Shown piece by piece: positions 33,200 through 44,517 of a DNA stretch of 64,000 nt. The position numbers and the translations under genes are program-made. The notes under the pieces are model-generated. The model ran no database searches. It saw nothing but the letters and a program-made list of their open reading frames with translations, and was not told where the DNA came from. The stretch is from Grammothele lineata (taxonomy: Eukaryota; Basidiomycota; Agaricomycetes; Polyporales; Polyporaceae), in NCBI GenBank assembly GCA_002150815.3, contig NDFF03000381.1, forward strand, positions 248,001-312,000, in the 5' to 3' direction. Every line of letters starts with the position of its first letter. Position 1 is the stretch's first letter.

Positions 33200-35119
33200 T
33201 CAGGAATGTTTCGCGTACCGCAACGGGGATTTGCTACCGTCAATGTTAGGCTTGGCGAACTGTTCCTGCACATCCCTATATTGTCGGGCTAGTTCAGCCT
33301 GCCTCATGCATTCGTTTACGAACTTATTGCCGGAACTTCCTCCTGGCCAAGGCGGAGCCTCCTCATAGCAGGTCTGCCGGAGCCCAGTCGTACAGTACGG
33401 CGATGAGTCGGAGACTCTGTCTAGGCTTGTTGCCCCAACGCAGAATTGTCTCTCATGCCATTGCTGGACAGTCTCTTTCTCCAAATGGTTGAGGTTAATG
33501 AATGAGCGGATTCGAAACGTCGGTACACCACAACAGGCACCGTCGCCTCTATTTTCTTGTCCACGGTGCGTCTCCAGCAACAGAAGTCGGATGTTCTCGG
33601 TGTCGTCTTCAGTAATTACCCATCCGGGATAATACCAATGGAACCACCCAAGGAGAGCCAAGAATACCGTAGGCTCCCTAATAGGCTCCTGTTTTGGTAC
33701 GTCGAGCTGCCACCCGGTGCCATCTACAGCATATAGTACATGGCTAGCTGCGGATAAAAGGGAGGGCTGTGCCTGCCACACCGGGATGGCTTTCATCGAG
33801 ATTGTAAGGTTTCCTGTAGAATCCATGCTTCCCGTGGGGAGTGGTACGAGTTTCTCTGGGACAGGGTAGACTGGGTCCATAAGCTCCGAAACCTCCTGCA
33901 CGCGGTCGGCATCCACCTGCACCAACGCCAACCCAGATACGGTGGTTCGCGGCAACGTAGGAAAGGACAAAAGGCGCTTGTCCATAGGCACGCGGCAGGC
34001 TACGCCGAGCCAATTCGCCCGTCCCCCGGCATCTAGGATCGCCCGTGCGAGCGCGATCGTCGCGCCGCGCCTGTCATGTTTGTCTTGGAACGCTCCGGGG
34101 TCGAGTTCGACGTCGAAAAGACCCATTATGCTAAAGACCATGTCGACGGGGCGGGACGACGTGCGCATGAGCGAGCTCTGCCAAATGGCGTACGCACGTC
34201 TGTCGGAGCCGATCTCGGCCTCGGGTTCCATCGCCATACAAAGTGCGCAGACGTTTGGGGCTAGAATTCGGGGTTTGGAGCTGGATCCCGAGGCTGAGCC
34301 GTACTCTGGAGGTGGGGGATGCGGACTGAATATTGATACCCTAACCGATACTTCCTCTCGCTTAGGGGAGTCTCGGATGAAAGACATGCTCCCGACAGCG
34401 CTGGAAAAGAGCAAAAGCCGTAGTGAGACCATCGCCACTTCCTTCGCCTGACGGATGAGAGTGATAGGGAAGGATTCCAGTACATCCGGCAATCGTGCAG
34501 TGCCGGGACCCAGCCTCCAACGGAACACGACGATAGCCTCAGGAGGAGCGAGTGCCTCCTGTAACGTCCAGCACCGGTGGATCCACGGGGTTTGCTCATC
34601 GATGAACGCGACGCGCTGTAAGCCACCAGGTAACACAAGACAGACCTTGCATGACTTGTACACCTCGTACATGTGGCGGATCTGCCAGCGCTTATCTTCC
34701 TTGCTGGTCTGCATGATGCATAGCCTGTCAAGCCATAGGTAGGGGCAGCCATGCGCTAGTGCTGCAGCACATATGTGGAAGAGGAGTACAACACCTAGTG
34801 GGTCAGCGTCATGTTCTGCTCCGCGGACGTGAAAGGATCGGTGACGCGATGTTCCACTATTCAAGAGGTTGACTCCTTTCCATGGGTAGGAGATTGCGGC
34901 GTACGGAACAGTGGGGAACTTGTCAAACTCGATGAGGCGTATTCTGGACTCTCGAGTACCAGTACACATGCCGTAGCAGTCTACCAGACGGATCCGGCAA
35001 GGAGTAGCGGAGGAAGTAAGATCTAAGGGATTATCGACTGTTGGGGGTTGGTGCCCGTCGTAGGCGTACACTGAAGTTTCCAAGATGCATTGAAGAGGGT
35101 TTGGACAACTAGAAAGCAT
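33200..35119 (-). CDS. HET-domain (heterokaryon incompatibility) protein
   Basis: Intronless, 639 aa, start taken at ATG 35119 (the frame extends two codons further only through a TTG). It carries the three HET blocks: YAAISYPWKG at about 73-82, YLWLDRLCIMQTSKEDKRWQ at about 127 onward with IRHMYEVYKSCKVCLVL, and WIHRCWTLQEAL at about 179-190. A soluble C-terminal region of about 400 residues has no motif I can name. HET domains trigger programmed cell death when fungal individuals with unlike alleles fuse, and many fungal NLR-type proteins use them. No NACHT, ankyrin or WD40 part is present. Whether this copy is an incompatibility gene is not shown by sequence. Confidence 0.88.
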   Translation of the reverse strand: MLSSCPNPLQCILETSVYAYDGHQPPTVDNPLDLTSSATPCRIRLVDCYGMCTGTRESRIRLIEFDKFPTVPYAAISYPWKGVNLLNSGTSRHRSFHVRGAEHDADPLGVVLLFHICAAALAHGCPYLWLDRLCIMQTSKEDKRWQIRHMYEVYKSCKVCLVLPGGLQRVAFIDEQTPWIHRCWTLQEALAPPEAIVVFRWRLGPGTARLPDVLESFPITLIRQAKEVAMVSLRLLLFSSAVGSMSFIRDSPKREEVSVRVSIFSPHPPPPEYGSASGSSSKPRILAPNVCALCMAMEPEAEIGSDRRAYAIWQSSLMRTSSRPVDMVFSIMGLFDVELDPGAFQDKHDRRGATIALARAILDAGGRANWLGVACRVPMDKRLLSFPTLPRTTVSGLALVQVDADRVQEVSELMDPVYPVPEKLVPLPTGSMDSTGNLTISMKAIPVWQAQPSLLSAASHVLYAVDGTGWQLDVPKQEPIREPTVFLALLGWFHWYYPGWVITEDDTENIRLLLLETHRGQENRGDGACCGVPTFRIRSFINLNHLEKETVQQWHERQFCVGATSLDRVSDSSPYCTTGLRQTCYEEAPPWPGGSSGNKFVNECMRQAELARQYRDVQEQFAKPNIDGSKSPLRYAKHS

Positions 35120-35808
35120 ATTCAAGCTGCAGTTGAAACGTAGTAAGGTTGACTGAAGACCAAGTACCTTGTCATCGACAAAAGGTAGCGATAGTCAAGC
35201 AACAGAACCTGTAGTAAGACCGTGATAGTTTAACGTTATAGCTCGGGGTTGAAAAGTTGAAAGTTGATGTTGAACGTGTAGTAACTGCTAGGGGAGCCTC
35301 GCTGCTTACACGTTTCTACCTTATGGCATAACGCTAGAGAATCATTGTGAACCGTATCGCTACTAATCTAAAGTTAGATGGCGACACGGAGCAGGGCCTG
35401 CAGAGGTGAAGTAGGTGAAGGGTGGACGCTCGGAAGCGCCGGCTTTCCCTGGCTTGCCTCAGGCGTTTCTCTTCGACTTGGATCCACGAGCACCAGGTTT
35501 CTAATGGCACAGGTCGCCGTCTTGCCTCATTTTATCCTCTTTCCTGTATTCCCCTGTTGCGCGGCTACAAAGATCTCTGTTGTAAACGCAACATTCAAGT
35601 TGATACCAGTACAAGACGACACCCCGGACGAGTTGCTGCAGATCGGGGGCATACATCAGGAAGGTGCTTGGGGGCTGACATCTGCCTTCCGGCCTCCCTG
35701 CATATATAACTGCATGTGCATGGCATCCGCCTCGTAAAGCAACGGAGACAGCGATCAGAGGTCAGTTATCCCAGAGTCTTTGACTTTGCTCCTTCGTAGA
35801 CCCAAGAC
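35120..35808. promoter_or_regulatory. Divergent upstream region of HET and SDR genes
   Basis: Holds the promoters of the HET gene (-) and the SDR gene (+). A TATA-like CATATATAAC at 35701-35710 sits about 100 bp before the SDR start. The frame at 35378-35737 shows no motif. Confidence 0.45.
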
Positions 35809-36636
35809 ATGCCCCCCTTCGTCCTCGTCTCTCCCGCCACGCGCGGGCTTTCACTCTCGCTCGCCCGGCACTACCTCCGCACCACCTCCCTCCCCGTCAT
35901 CGGGACATTCCGCCCCAACCCGCCTCAAGGTACCGAGAAGCCCAGGACGCCCTCTTCTGTCCGCAAGCACGTCCTTGAACCCCTCGACGGCGTGGACCCC
36001 GCGCGCCTGCACCTCCTCCCGCTCGACCTCCTCTCCGAAGAAAGCATCGCGTCCGCGTCGGACACGCTCGCCAACACCATCCTCCCAGCCCTCGGCGACG
36101 GCCCGTCGCATATCCACACCTTGTTTTCCACCGGCGGCGTGCTCTACCCGGAGCGCACGCCCGCGGAGCTCGAGCTCGCGCACGTCGAGGAGACGTTCCG
36201 GACGAACGTGATCGCGCACCTGCTGCTCATCAAGCACTTCTCGCGCTTCCTCCCTCCGCCCACAGCCTCTTCCAAAGCGCATTCCTCGTCTTCCGTGGCG
36301 GCGAAGTGGGTGCACGTCTCGGCGCGCGTGGGCTCTGTGTCGGACAACCGCCTCGGGGGTTGGTATTCGTACCGGGCGTCCAAGGCCGCGCTAAACCAGG
36401 TTGTGAGGACGTTCGACCTGCATCTCCAGGCGAAGAAGCTCCCCGCGATTGCCGTAGGAGTGCATCCGGGTACGGTAAAGACGGATCTTAGCAAGGAATT
36501 CTGGAAAAGCGTCCCGCCTGGGAAGCTCTTTGAACCCGAAGATGCGGCGGCGAAGCTAGCGGGGGTTGTTGAGAAGTTAGGGGCCAACGAGAGAGGGAGG
36601 ATCTGGGATTGGAAAGGAGAAGAGATCGTGCCGTAA
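35809..36636 (+). CDS. Short-chain dehydrogenase/reductase (C-factor-like)
   Basis: Single exon, 275 aa, about the usual SDR length. The nucleotide-binding start is FVLVSPATRGLSLSLARHYL. Then come LPLDLLSEES (Asp contacting adenine), HTLFSTGGVL in place of the usual NNAG, and TFRTNV with the structural Asn (about 133). The catalytic Ser176 (in SARVGS) and YRASK (Tyr188, Lys192) are spaced as expected, followed by the nicotinamide loop VHPGTVKTDLSKEF. It resembles C-factor/CsgA-like fungal SDRs. It should use NAD(P)H on an unknown substrate. Confidence 0.88.
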   Translation: MPPFVLVSPATRGLSLSLARHYLRTTSLPVIGTFRPNPPQGTEKPRTPSSVRKHVLEPLDGVDPARLHLLPLDLLSEESIASASDTLANTILPALGDGPSHIHTLFSTGGVLYPERTPAELELAHVEETFRTNVIAHLLLIKHFSRFLPPPTASSKAHSSSSVAAKWVHVSARVGSVSDNRLGGWYSYRASKAALNQVVRTFDLHLQAKKLPAIAVGVHPGTVKTDLSKEFWKSVPPGKLFEPEDAAAKLAGVVEKLGANERGRIWDWKGEEIVP

Positions 36637-36859
36637 AGACACGTCAACGCGAACCTACTGGATACTCGTGGTCCCCCAACCTTTCTTCGAGCAATCCATA
36701 GCCGTTCGTTCAGCGTCCTCGTAACGCATGGCAAAACGGGAAATAGCGACTGTATGTGTATTACAAAGAAGGCCTCGAAAGTGCCCGGAAAGCAAAACGA
36801 CAGAGAGAAATACATGGAGAGGCTCTGAGAGGATGGCTAGCGGCGCATATATCACAAGC

Positions 36860-38101
36860 TCACGCTTGGGCGGTCGTCTCGCTGAGCAGTCCATGCAGCC
36901 ACTCCTGTACGACCTCCAGCTTCGCGTAGCCCCTTGCGCCGGTAAAGCCCCCGACGACGAGCGTAAAGTGTGCGATGCCGAACGCGGCGATGAACGCGAC
37001 GACAGACGCAACCTGGTACACCCACTCGGACTTTGGTGGCTCCGGGGCTTCAAAGACGACCTTGCCTTCGTTGCGCGCCTTGATCTCCGCGAGAAGGGGC
37101 GAGTCACCGATGTCCTCATAGATAGGGCTTGCTGGCGGGGATTGGCCCACGACGGGGGAGGAGAGCGGAGAGGGCACCGGGACGGCCGTGGTGCTCACGA
37201 TCGGGGCCGGCGGTGTCTTGAGGTCATCGAAGAGCGCGGTGTTGTACTCGAACGCGCGGTTCGCCTCATCCAGGATTTCCGCTGCATATCACAGAAGAGA
37301 GGCACCGGTGTTAGTCCGGCGTGCAGAAAAACAGAAAACCCCCGAGCGCGGCAGCGCCAGGGACAGAGCAAGGGGCTGCGAAGGACTCGGGACCGCACCT
37401 TTCAGCTTTGCGTCGTCGCCAACGCCCTCGTTCATACCATCACGGAACCATTCCTTGATGCGCTTCATCTCGCCCGCACCCGCCGCCACACCCTGTGCGC
37501 CACCCTCGAGCGGCCGGAACTCGTAGAACGACAGCCCTGCGCCGTCCTCGAGACCGTATGCCTTGCCAATGCGACGCCTGATGAACTGGCCACCAGAGAG
37601 ATCGCCCAAGTACCGCACATACGCGTGTGCGAGCAGTCGGGACGGGTCCGTACTCGCAGCGAGCTCTTCTATTCGTCCGACGTAACGCCTGAGCGCCTTC
37701 GGCGGGGTCGTCTCAAGCGCGCGGTGCGCGGGGTGAGTCTTCCAGGCGTCTTCGGGGACCTCGAGCAGGTAGGCAATGTCCGCTGCGAGAGACTCGGAGC
37801 GCGCGAAGAGACCGGGGTTGTGCGTTGGAGCGAGCACAGGGTGGTTAGCGTGCTGCTCGAGGGCACGCTCGAAGGCGCTGCGGAGCGGTGGCGTTGCAAG
37901 ATGAATTCGAAGGTTCGGCGCCGAGACGAACGGCGGTACTCACTCGTAGACGTGCCAGAGCATCATAACGAAGCGAATGTATTCCTTCTTGTCCAGTGCA
38001 CCGCTAGTGAGGTACTGCGCACCCTTGCTCTGTTCTGCACGCTCATGGGCCTGCCGAGTACCCGCCCGAAGGAGGTCGGCGATAGGTTGTGAGAAGTCCA
38101 T
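36860..38101 (-). CDS. HMX1: Heme oxygenase, membrane-anchored
   Basis: Three exons (38101-37944, 37877-37399, 37281-36860) give 352 aa. It cleaves heme to biliverdin, CO and iron, and in fungi acts in iron recovery and oxidative-stress response. The start MDFSQPIADLLRAGTRQAHE carries the heme-ligating His19. The heme oxygenase signature LLAHAYVRYLGDLSGG is at about 134-149 with all conserved positions. A Pro/Ser-rich spacer then leads to VYQVASVVAFIAAFGIAHFT, one membrane span near the C-terminus, as in ER-anchored fungal and animal enzymes. A TATA box lies about 185 bp upstream. A 454-codon frame on the opposite strand is a shadow. Confidence 0.92.
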
Positions 38102-38282
38102 GTTGAGGGTCGGGACGTAAAAGTTATCTAGAGAGTCGAACGAGTCCGTAGTCAGCGTTTACAGGAGAACGACTGGCGTTGGTAAAACGTTGAGACGGGG
38201 GGGCGGGGGACGGAGACGGGGAGGAGAAGCGCGCGGGGGAACCAAGGGGGATTGGAAAAGAGGCGGAGAAAGAGGATAGATA

Positions 38283-38290
38283 GTTTATAA
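38283..38290 (-). promoter_or_regulatory. TATA box of heme oxygenase gene
   Basis: TTATAAAC on the minus strand, about 185 bp before the start codon. Confidence 0.45.
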
Positions 38291-39107
38291 GTAGCCGAAA
38301 GCTCCGAAGCACGCCTCCGCAGGAGGCGATGAGCCAAGCAGGAAGAATGAGACTGCAGGTGGACGAGAGGCGAGGCGGGCACGCCAGCGTTGCGGACTTC
38401 GACACAACAGCCGCCCGGATCTCCGTCCCTCCTTACTCAGGCCCCATCTTATCAGATAACGTACTTGATCCCCGTCCGGACCGCTCCAGGCTCCGAGCCG
38501 AACCCAAAAGGCTTGAAGAGCTTTTCCTCCACCGCTCATATGCCCATCCGAATGGCGAAGCCGAACTGCTCAGCATGCAAAGTGAATAGAAATGGTATTT
38601 GTCAAAGGCGCTGCGAGATACACATACAAGATGGCAACAGGCCACTGGGGACAGGTCCAGATACACGACACGAATACATCTATATATACGACGCTCTTTA
38701 CCACGGAGCATCGCACCCCGGCCGAACGAGCGCAGCCCAACACCGCGCCCTGCTGGCAGAGGAACCAATATGTCAGGAGAACCAAGAAGCACGAAGGCGG
38801 AGAGAAAGGCAGGTACGGGTACATCTCGAAGGCGTACTGATACAGCTAAATAGTGCGAACACGAACTATAACATAGGGGTGCGCCTCTCGCAGCGCGGGG
38901 CCGCGTGAGGTCAAAACGAGAAAGATTGGCTTGTCCGCAACCGAAACAAGGTGCGAAGGATGCAAGGATGAGCGACAGAGAGACGAGTATGGTAGGATGC
39001 CCGCTTAGACTTGCGGGGTTCTCGACGCATGCATCGGGCGTGGTGGCGCGCAGACGTCACCGGTTTGGCAGGCGGAGTACCGCTCAGGGCATCTCCGCAG
39101 CGAAGAG
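38291..39107. other. Intergenic, no gene seen
   Basis: Between the heme oxygenase promoter and the 3' end of the CCCH gene. Only short chance frames. Confidence 0.45.
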
Positions 39108-41077
39108 CTACAAACAAGAAACCGAGTCAACGCCGAGCGCAGAACCGTTAGCAGCACAACGTACCCTAGCGAGCCCGTTCGGCCCCTCCGGCTGCAATGG
39201 TGTCGGCGGCGTCGAGACGGGGCGGACAACCCCGCGCGCGGCAGGCGCGAGCAGCCCAGAAACGGGTGTGGCGACAGGACGGGCCACTGTGGCCGCGCGC
39301 TCGACGCGCTCGTATACGACGGGCATTACTGGAACCACAGGGACCATTGGCTGGTGCTCACGCTCGGCAAGCGTGCTTCCATCGACGACGCGGTGAGGTG
39401 AGTACGCGTACTGGGCGGCTACGGCTGAAGGTCCGACAGGCGCGATTGTTAGCGCCGGCTTTGTCGCGCGCGCTGTTGATTTTCCACCGAAGTAGTCGTA
39501 CTCGGTATGCAGGGGTTGTGTGGGCGACACCTGTGCGGGTGCGGCGGGAAGCGCGAAGGGGAGGGGGGGAGATACCCCCACCGGGCCGTACATGACCGGG
39601 TACGCGTACATGACAGGTGAGACGAGAGGTCCAGGTGAGAGTGGGCTGTAGAGCGGTGGTGGCTCCGGGTAAGCGGCCGCATATTCCTCTTCGTCTGTAT
39701 ATCAATAACTTAGTAAAGCAAGCATTCAAGGAAGTGAAGAAGGAGAGCTCACAATTATCAGGGTGCGCGAACCGGCAGTCCGCACCGTCCGCACAGCGCC
39801 CAGTGGCCATGAACGCCTCGCACGGCTCGCGTCGGCCGCTCATCATGACGCCCCCGCCAACGACGCGCCAGGTGACGGGGTAGAAGTTGCTCCCCTTCTT
39901 TCCCTCTCCGCCTGACTCGGACATCGTCGCGGTACGCGGCGAGAAGTCGGTCCGCACGCTCGCGGACTCGGGACCGCTCTCGACCTCGAGCTCCTGCTCG
40001 CCCTCGCCTAGCTCGGAGAGGGAGAGCGCGTCGGACGCAGGTCCACGCGAGCGCCGGCTGCCGCCCGTGCCCTCGTCAGGACTCTCGTGGATGCTGCGCG
40101 GGTCTCTGCATTAGATCACGGAACTACCTGACCCACTTGTCGGGCACTCACAAGTTACACCTGTCGCCCTTGATGCAGCCGTTTGGCTCCCTATAGAACT
40201 TGCACGGCTTGGCTGCATTCCAAAGCGACACCATCAGCGACCCAAACATCTCATGGTCCGGACAGAACTCTATGATACGCACTCTTGAAGAACTGGTTCC
40301 GGTGCCGCATCGTCCGCCCCGAACCTGGCGAGTGCCGCCGTGGCTCACCCGCCCGAGGCGTCGTCTCCGTTTCGCGCGCACCTTGCGTGTACGGTTGGGG
40401 CGGCCACGCGCGCACCCAGTCGCACCCGCCCGCGACGCTAGTGGCGTAGTACGCTGATGGGTGCGCGGGCGCAGGCGCGTACTCTTCTTCCCCGGGGAGA
40501 ACCATGCCCGAGACGGTCATGGGTGTCGCGGGCGGCGCGGGGGGACAGCCCAGGGCGGACCCACACGTCGATGCGCCGTCGGCGGTTGAGGTTGACCACC
40601 ACTGCGGCCCCAAGTCTTTCTGCTGTTGCTGCTGCTCGGGGAAGAGGCTGATGTTGTGAAGGCCGGTGCTGCTGCTGCTGCCGGTGCTAACGCGAGGCGA
40701 GGCACGCTTGAAGCGAGACTCGGAGGCGCTCGAGTCGCGTCTGCGATCGCGACGGGGACTGTCGGTCGCCGCGCGCAGGTGAGAGGACGAGTAGTGGGCG
40801 GAGGGGGGAGTAGAGAGTATTGTGTGGCTCATGTTGATGAGGGGGTATTGGGTTGCTGGTGAATGTGCAGGGAGGATGTGTAGGAACGAGCAGTGTTCGC
40901 CGTAGCGGCAAGTACCTAGGGAGAAGTTGTGGCACAATTTTGCTATATGAGGGGTGAGGAATAAGATGCCGGCAACTAAGCGCAGGGGGGAGGGAGAGGA
41001 GGGTACACACTGCGGTAACGGGTATTTCTAGGCCGTTGGGGAACAGGAACCGAACGATCGTTCGCTGGGGCGACCAT
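39108..41077 (-). CDS. CCCH zinc-finger protein, probably RNA-binding
   Basis: Five exons (41077-41011, 40942-40283, 40212-40152, 40105-39753, 39694-39108) give 575 aa. The joined first exons give NTRYRTKLCHNFSLGTCRYG, a finger of form C-x7-C-x5-C-x3-H. A Ser/Gln-rich linker follows (QQQQQQ). The second finger starts KPCKFYREPNGCIKGDRC (C-x8-C-x5-C), but its last ligand is not at the usual spacing across the next intron. The third, EPCEAFMATGRCADGADCRF with AHPDN, is C-x8-C-x5-C-x3-H. The C-terminal 190 residues are Pro/Val/Ala-rich and low complexity. Tandem CCCH proteins of this type usually bind AU-rich or other mRNA elements. The target is unknown. Confidence 0.83.
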
Positions 41078-42970
41078 GCCGGAGAACGCTTGGGCGTGCA
41101 TTTGTACCGTCTAGCTCCGAGAAACAGGGGGTATGCAGAGGCGTGACGAGATGAGACCACACCACACGGGACGAGGGAATGACAGCCGCGAAGAGGGGGA
41201 GACGGTAGCACAGGCCGAACGCGAAACAAGGCCGGACAAGATTGCTTCCGTCCGGGGGCACGCAGAGGAGATATAAGTAGCGGCACCGATCGACAAGACG
41301 CGGGGGACGAGAGGCTCACCTGAGAGGGCGGATTTATTGTCTCTGCGGGCCCTCCTCCACCGCCACCGAGGATGCGGCTCACCTGCAGGCTTCGGGTGCA
41401 GGCGCGCTTTCGTACGTGTGAGAAGGTAGACGCAGGGCAGGGATTCTCGAGATACTGGCCGAATATGGATGCTCTGATCTGCTCGAACAACAAGCTCGGA
41501 ACGCGGCACACGGCGAGCTCTGGATCTCGCACGGAAATTGATGACAGAAACCAGAACGCGCTTTGCAGAGGAGCCAGTGATAGAAAGGGGGAGGAGGCGC
41601 GAGGACGCTAGCGAAAAGAATAAAGAGAGCAGGACGGGTCAGCGGGTTCGGAAGCTCGGGCCCATATCCACTGATCTCGACACATACCTCTGTTTGCGGC
41701 AGGCGCACGATGGAAATCCACCTGGATCCGATGCACCAACCTGGCACAAGCCCTTCCGAGAATCTCGGTGTGGCAGCGAGCACGATTTCGCCACTGCTGA
41801 GTGGCTGCTCGCGCACGCCGTTCCTCTCACATCTTATACCCCCCTCAACGCCCCTGCGCGACTCCCACCTCACCCTCTCCAGGACCCCGCGGGCCCGCAC
41901 GAGAAGAGCGAACAATGTGTGCGTGCCCCTCGCTCGCCCCCCAGGCTTGCTTAGTCATGCGGGAGCTTGTGCGCTAGCCGCGCGCCGTCTTTTGTCTCGC
42001 AGGCGCGGGCGGCCTGCGGGGTGCCCGCGATCGCATCGACGCATCTAATGGCGAAGGGGCGAAGGGGAAGGGGGGCGCGCGAGACAATAGGGGCAGGCGC
42101 GCGAAGGGGCGGCCCACGTTTCAGACGAGAACAATTGGCGTTGGTCGGGGCCGGCGGGTTGAGCCCAGTGCCATCTGATGTCCGCCGTTCTAGTCCTCGC
42201 GCAGGGGCCGGGGACTTCGCGGCGGTGGGAGTGAGCCCTGGGGGACTCGGGGGAAGCGCGAGCGTCGTCTTGTGCGGGGTTTGCGTGAGCTCGTCCGGGC
42301 TTGACTCGACTGAAGCTGTTTCTGCTCGGAGGATGTCCGGAGAGGGAAGTCATCGCGATTCTCGCCGCGCACAAGAACGTCCTGCCCGAAAGCGGAAGGA
42401 CGGTTCCTTGGCCGTGCGTCATCAGCTCTTGTGATTTTTGCGGCCCGGTCTCTCCGGCCGACTTTCGCAGGGCAATGACGTCGCCGCCGACGAAATCTCC
42501 TTTGCCACTCCGAGTCGCTCGCGGCTCAAAGGCGTATTGTCAGGGCTGCCATGATCGGCAGGCATTTTACAAACGAGACCGTGCAAGATCTGATAGCCAC
42601 AACGGCAGAAGATGTGCCTGACCTTGCGCAAGAAAAAGGCTCATCAGACTCAGAATCAATACACAAAGCCAGTTTGAGATGGACCTTTAGTTTCAGACTT
42701 GATCAATGATTGAGCAGGGCGCATTGTACACGTATGGATTACACAGACGACGATCGTAAACTCCCCCAGAATATAGAAATAAACGTACAGCGTTCGACGG
42801 CCCATGTCGTACTAGACTCCCTGAGGGCGACTACAGTAGGAGTTAAGCGGGGAGGCGTCCTATGATTGACCCCGTGTCCAGGGTATATACGTCATAACGG
42901 TCATAAAAAAGACGATCTGAATGGAGCGACAAGCGCAAGCCAGTGCGCCGTCTTCATCGATAGTGCGGAA
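41078..42970. other. Long GC-rich intergenic stretch
   Basis: About 1.9 kb: upstream of the CCCH gene, then the 3' side of the RING gene. Frames on both strands (for example 41379-41915 - and 41967-42434 +) show no motif and mirror each other, as chance frames do in GC-rich DNA. A leader with introns for the CCCH gene is possible. Confidence 0.4.
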
Positions 42971-44517
42971 CTATTCAGAAGGCGGCGGAACTGGCAAGGG
43001 CTCAGGCGACTGGAGAAGGGGCGTCCGCTCGGTAGGTCTTGCTGAGGCAGAAGGGGAGCGGGATGACGAGGCGATAGGTTCTGGAAGGCGTTCCTCGGCG
43101 TGCGGATGTACCGCGATCGCATCAGGAACCGGCGTAGGCTTGTGAGGCTGTGTTACGTCCGCCTTGCAGATGGGGCACTAGGTAGCACACGATATGAGCT
43201 TAGCGACTGCTACACACGACACGTGCAAGGAAATACGCACCAGTTTCTTCTTATGCAAGAGCCATTCGTCGATCTCGTGGATATGGAAAAGGTGGTAGCA
43301 CGGAAGGACTCGCACCCGATCTCCTTCAACGAAGTTCTCCAAGCAAATCGTGCACTCAACCTGTCCTTCAACCCACGCCGGCAGATGCTGTTCCTCAGAC
43401 GTAGAGGCGTCCGCATCCGGCCCTCGTTCCAGATCCGGCTCTTCGCTTGCGGCGGCGGCGTCTGCAGGAACGAAAGGGGCGGACGGTTCTTTCTCCCAAC
43501 CTCTGCTGGTCCATACACGCGAAGGGAGACTGAAGACCACGCTCTCTGGCGCCCGGTCACGCTGTGCCGCTCGTGCAGCGCGGATGCGGTGGATGAGGAG
43601 TGTGATGAATGTGAGACAGGAAGGTAGGAGGAGTATGATAATGAATGTGATGATGGGTCTGAAGCGCACACATGAGTTACACGCGGAGCAACGATGTGTA
43701 AGTGAACGTACGAATACCACTCCCACGCAGAGTACTCGGTGCTGATGAGCAAAGAAAGCGTCTTGAGACCATTATGAGTCGTATTGGACGTCGCGATCAT
43801 GGTCGACAACTGCACGTAATCCCAATACTTGATGTAGGTCGCAGCAATCTTGACGTCAGACGCATCCTCTAAGAGCCAAGACGCACACATGAGTGTTCAA
43901 TCCTCCGCCAAACGGATAGGATACGCACGCTCGCTGAACATATTGAGCAGCGCATCTGGGGTGTCCCTATCTCCGCCCACCACGACGGCTTTCGCGCCAA
44001 GTTTCTGGGCTTGGCGGGCCTTCTCGACGAATGGACATCCTCCTCTTTGCACAAGCGCAATCCAAGTGTCCGCGCTGTCCGGCTCGTGGGGGCTGGTAAC
44101 GCAGAGCTCAGGGCATCCGAGCACCGGGTCGGCGTCGAAGGGGTAATGCGGGACGGAGTGATTCGCGGGTCCGCCGGTGCAAGGGGCGGTGAATGCGGAG
44201 AGGGGGATGACGTAGCCGAGGAGGGGGTCTGCGAGCTCTGCACCGAACGAGGCGGGACGTGCGGGGAAGGTGACGGGCGGGGAACGGTCGACGATGGAAA
44301 CGGTGCCGTCGGCGGCCCAGACCCAGGACCAGAGCCAGCTGTTGCCGTCGTCGCGTGCGCTTGGTGAGAACTTGCGCAGCCAGTCGACGGGGTGGCAGCG
44401 GGCGTGGGGGAGGAGGAAGGAGATGACGAGGACGAGAGCGAGGTTGATCATGGAGAGAGAGACGAGGCCGGCCGGGTGCTGGTGGCGGCGGAGGAAGATA
44501 TAGAGGTCCCTTGCCAT
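42971..44517 (-). CDS. PA-domain, transmembrane RING E3 ubiquitin ligase
   Basis: Four exons (44517-43929, 43868-43712, 43658-43241, 43177-42971) give 456 aa. Layout: an N-terminal hydrophobic segment (LVSLSMINLALVLVISFLLP), a lumenal PA domain (DTWIALVQRGGCPFVEKARQ, then KLGAKAVVVGGD), a transmembrane helix (PIITFIIILLLPSCLTFITL), then a cytosolic RING: ECTICLENFVEGDRVRVLPC, then YHLFHIHEIDEWLLHKKKL, then CPICKADV. The position normally held by the fifth zinc ligand (FHxxC) is Glu here (FHIHE). The tail ends ERTPLLQ, a possible dileucine sorting signal. By family it is an endosomal or vacuolar membrane ubiquitin ligase. ATG 44517 is used; the frame extends upstream only through a GTG. Confidence 0.86.

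Noticed and set aside
36728..38092. 454-codon plus-strand open frame
   Set aside because: It lies antisense to the heme oxygenase gene and runs through its introns. Composition is Arg/Glu-rich as expected for a shadow of GC-rich coding DNA, and no motif is present.
40596..40640. GCT/GTT triplet run
   Set aside because: It is the coding sequence of the polyglutamine stretch in the CCCH protein, not a separate repeat.
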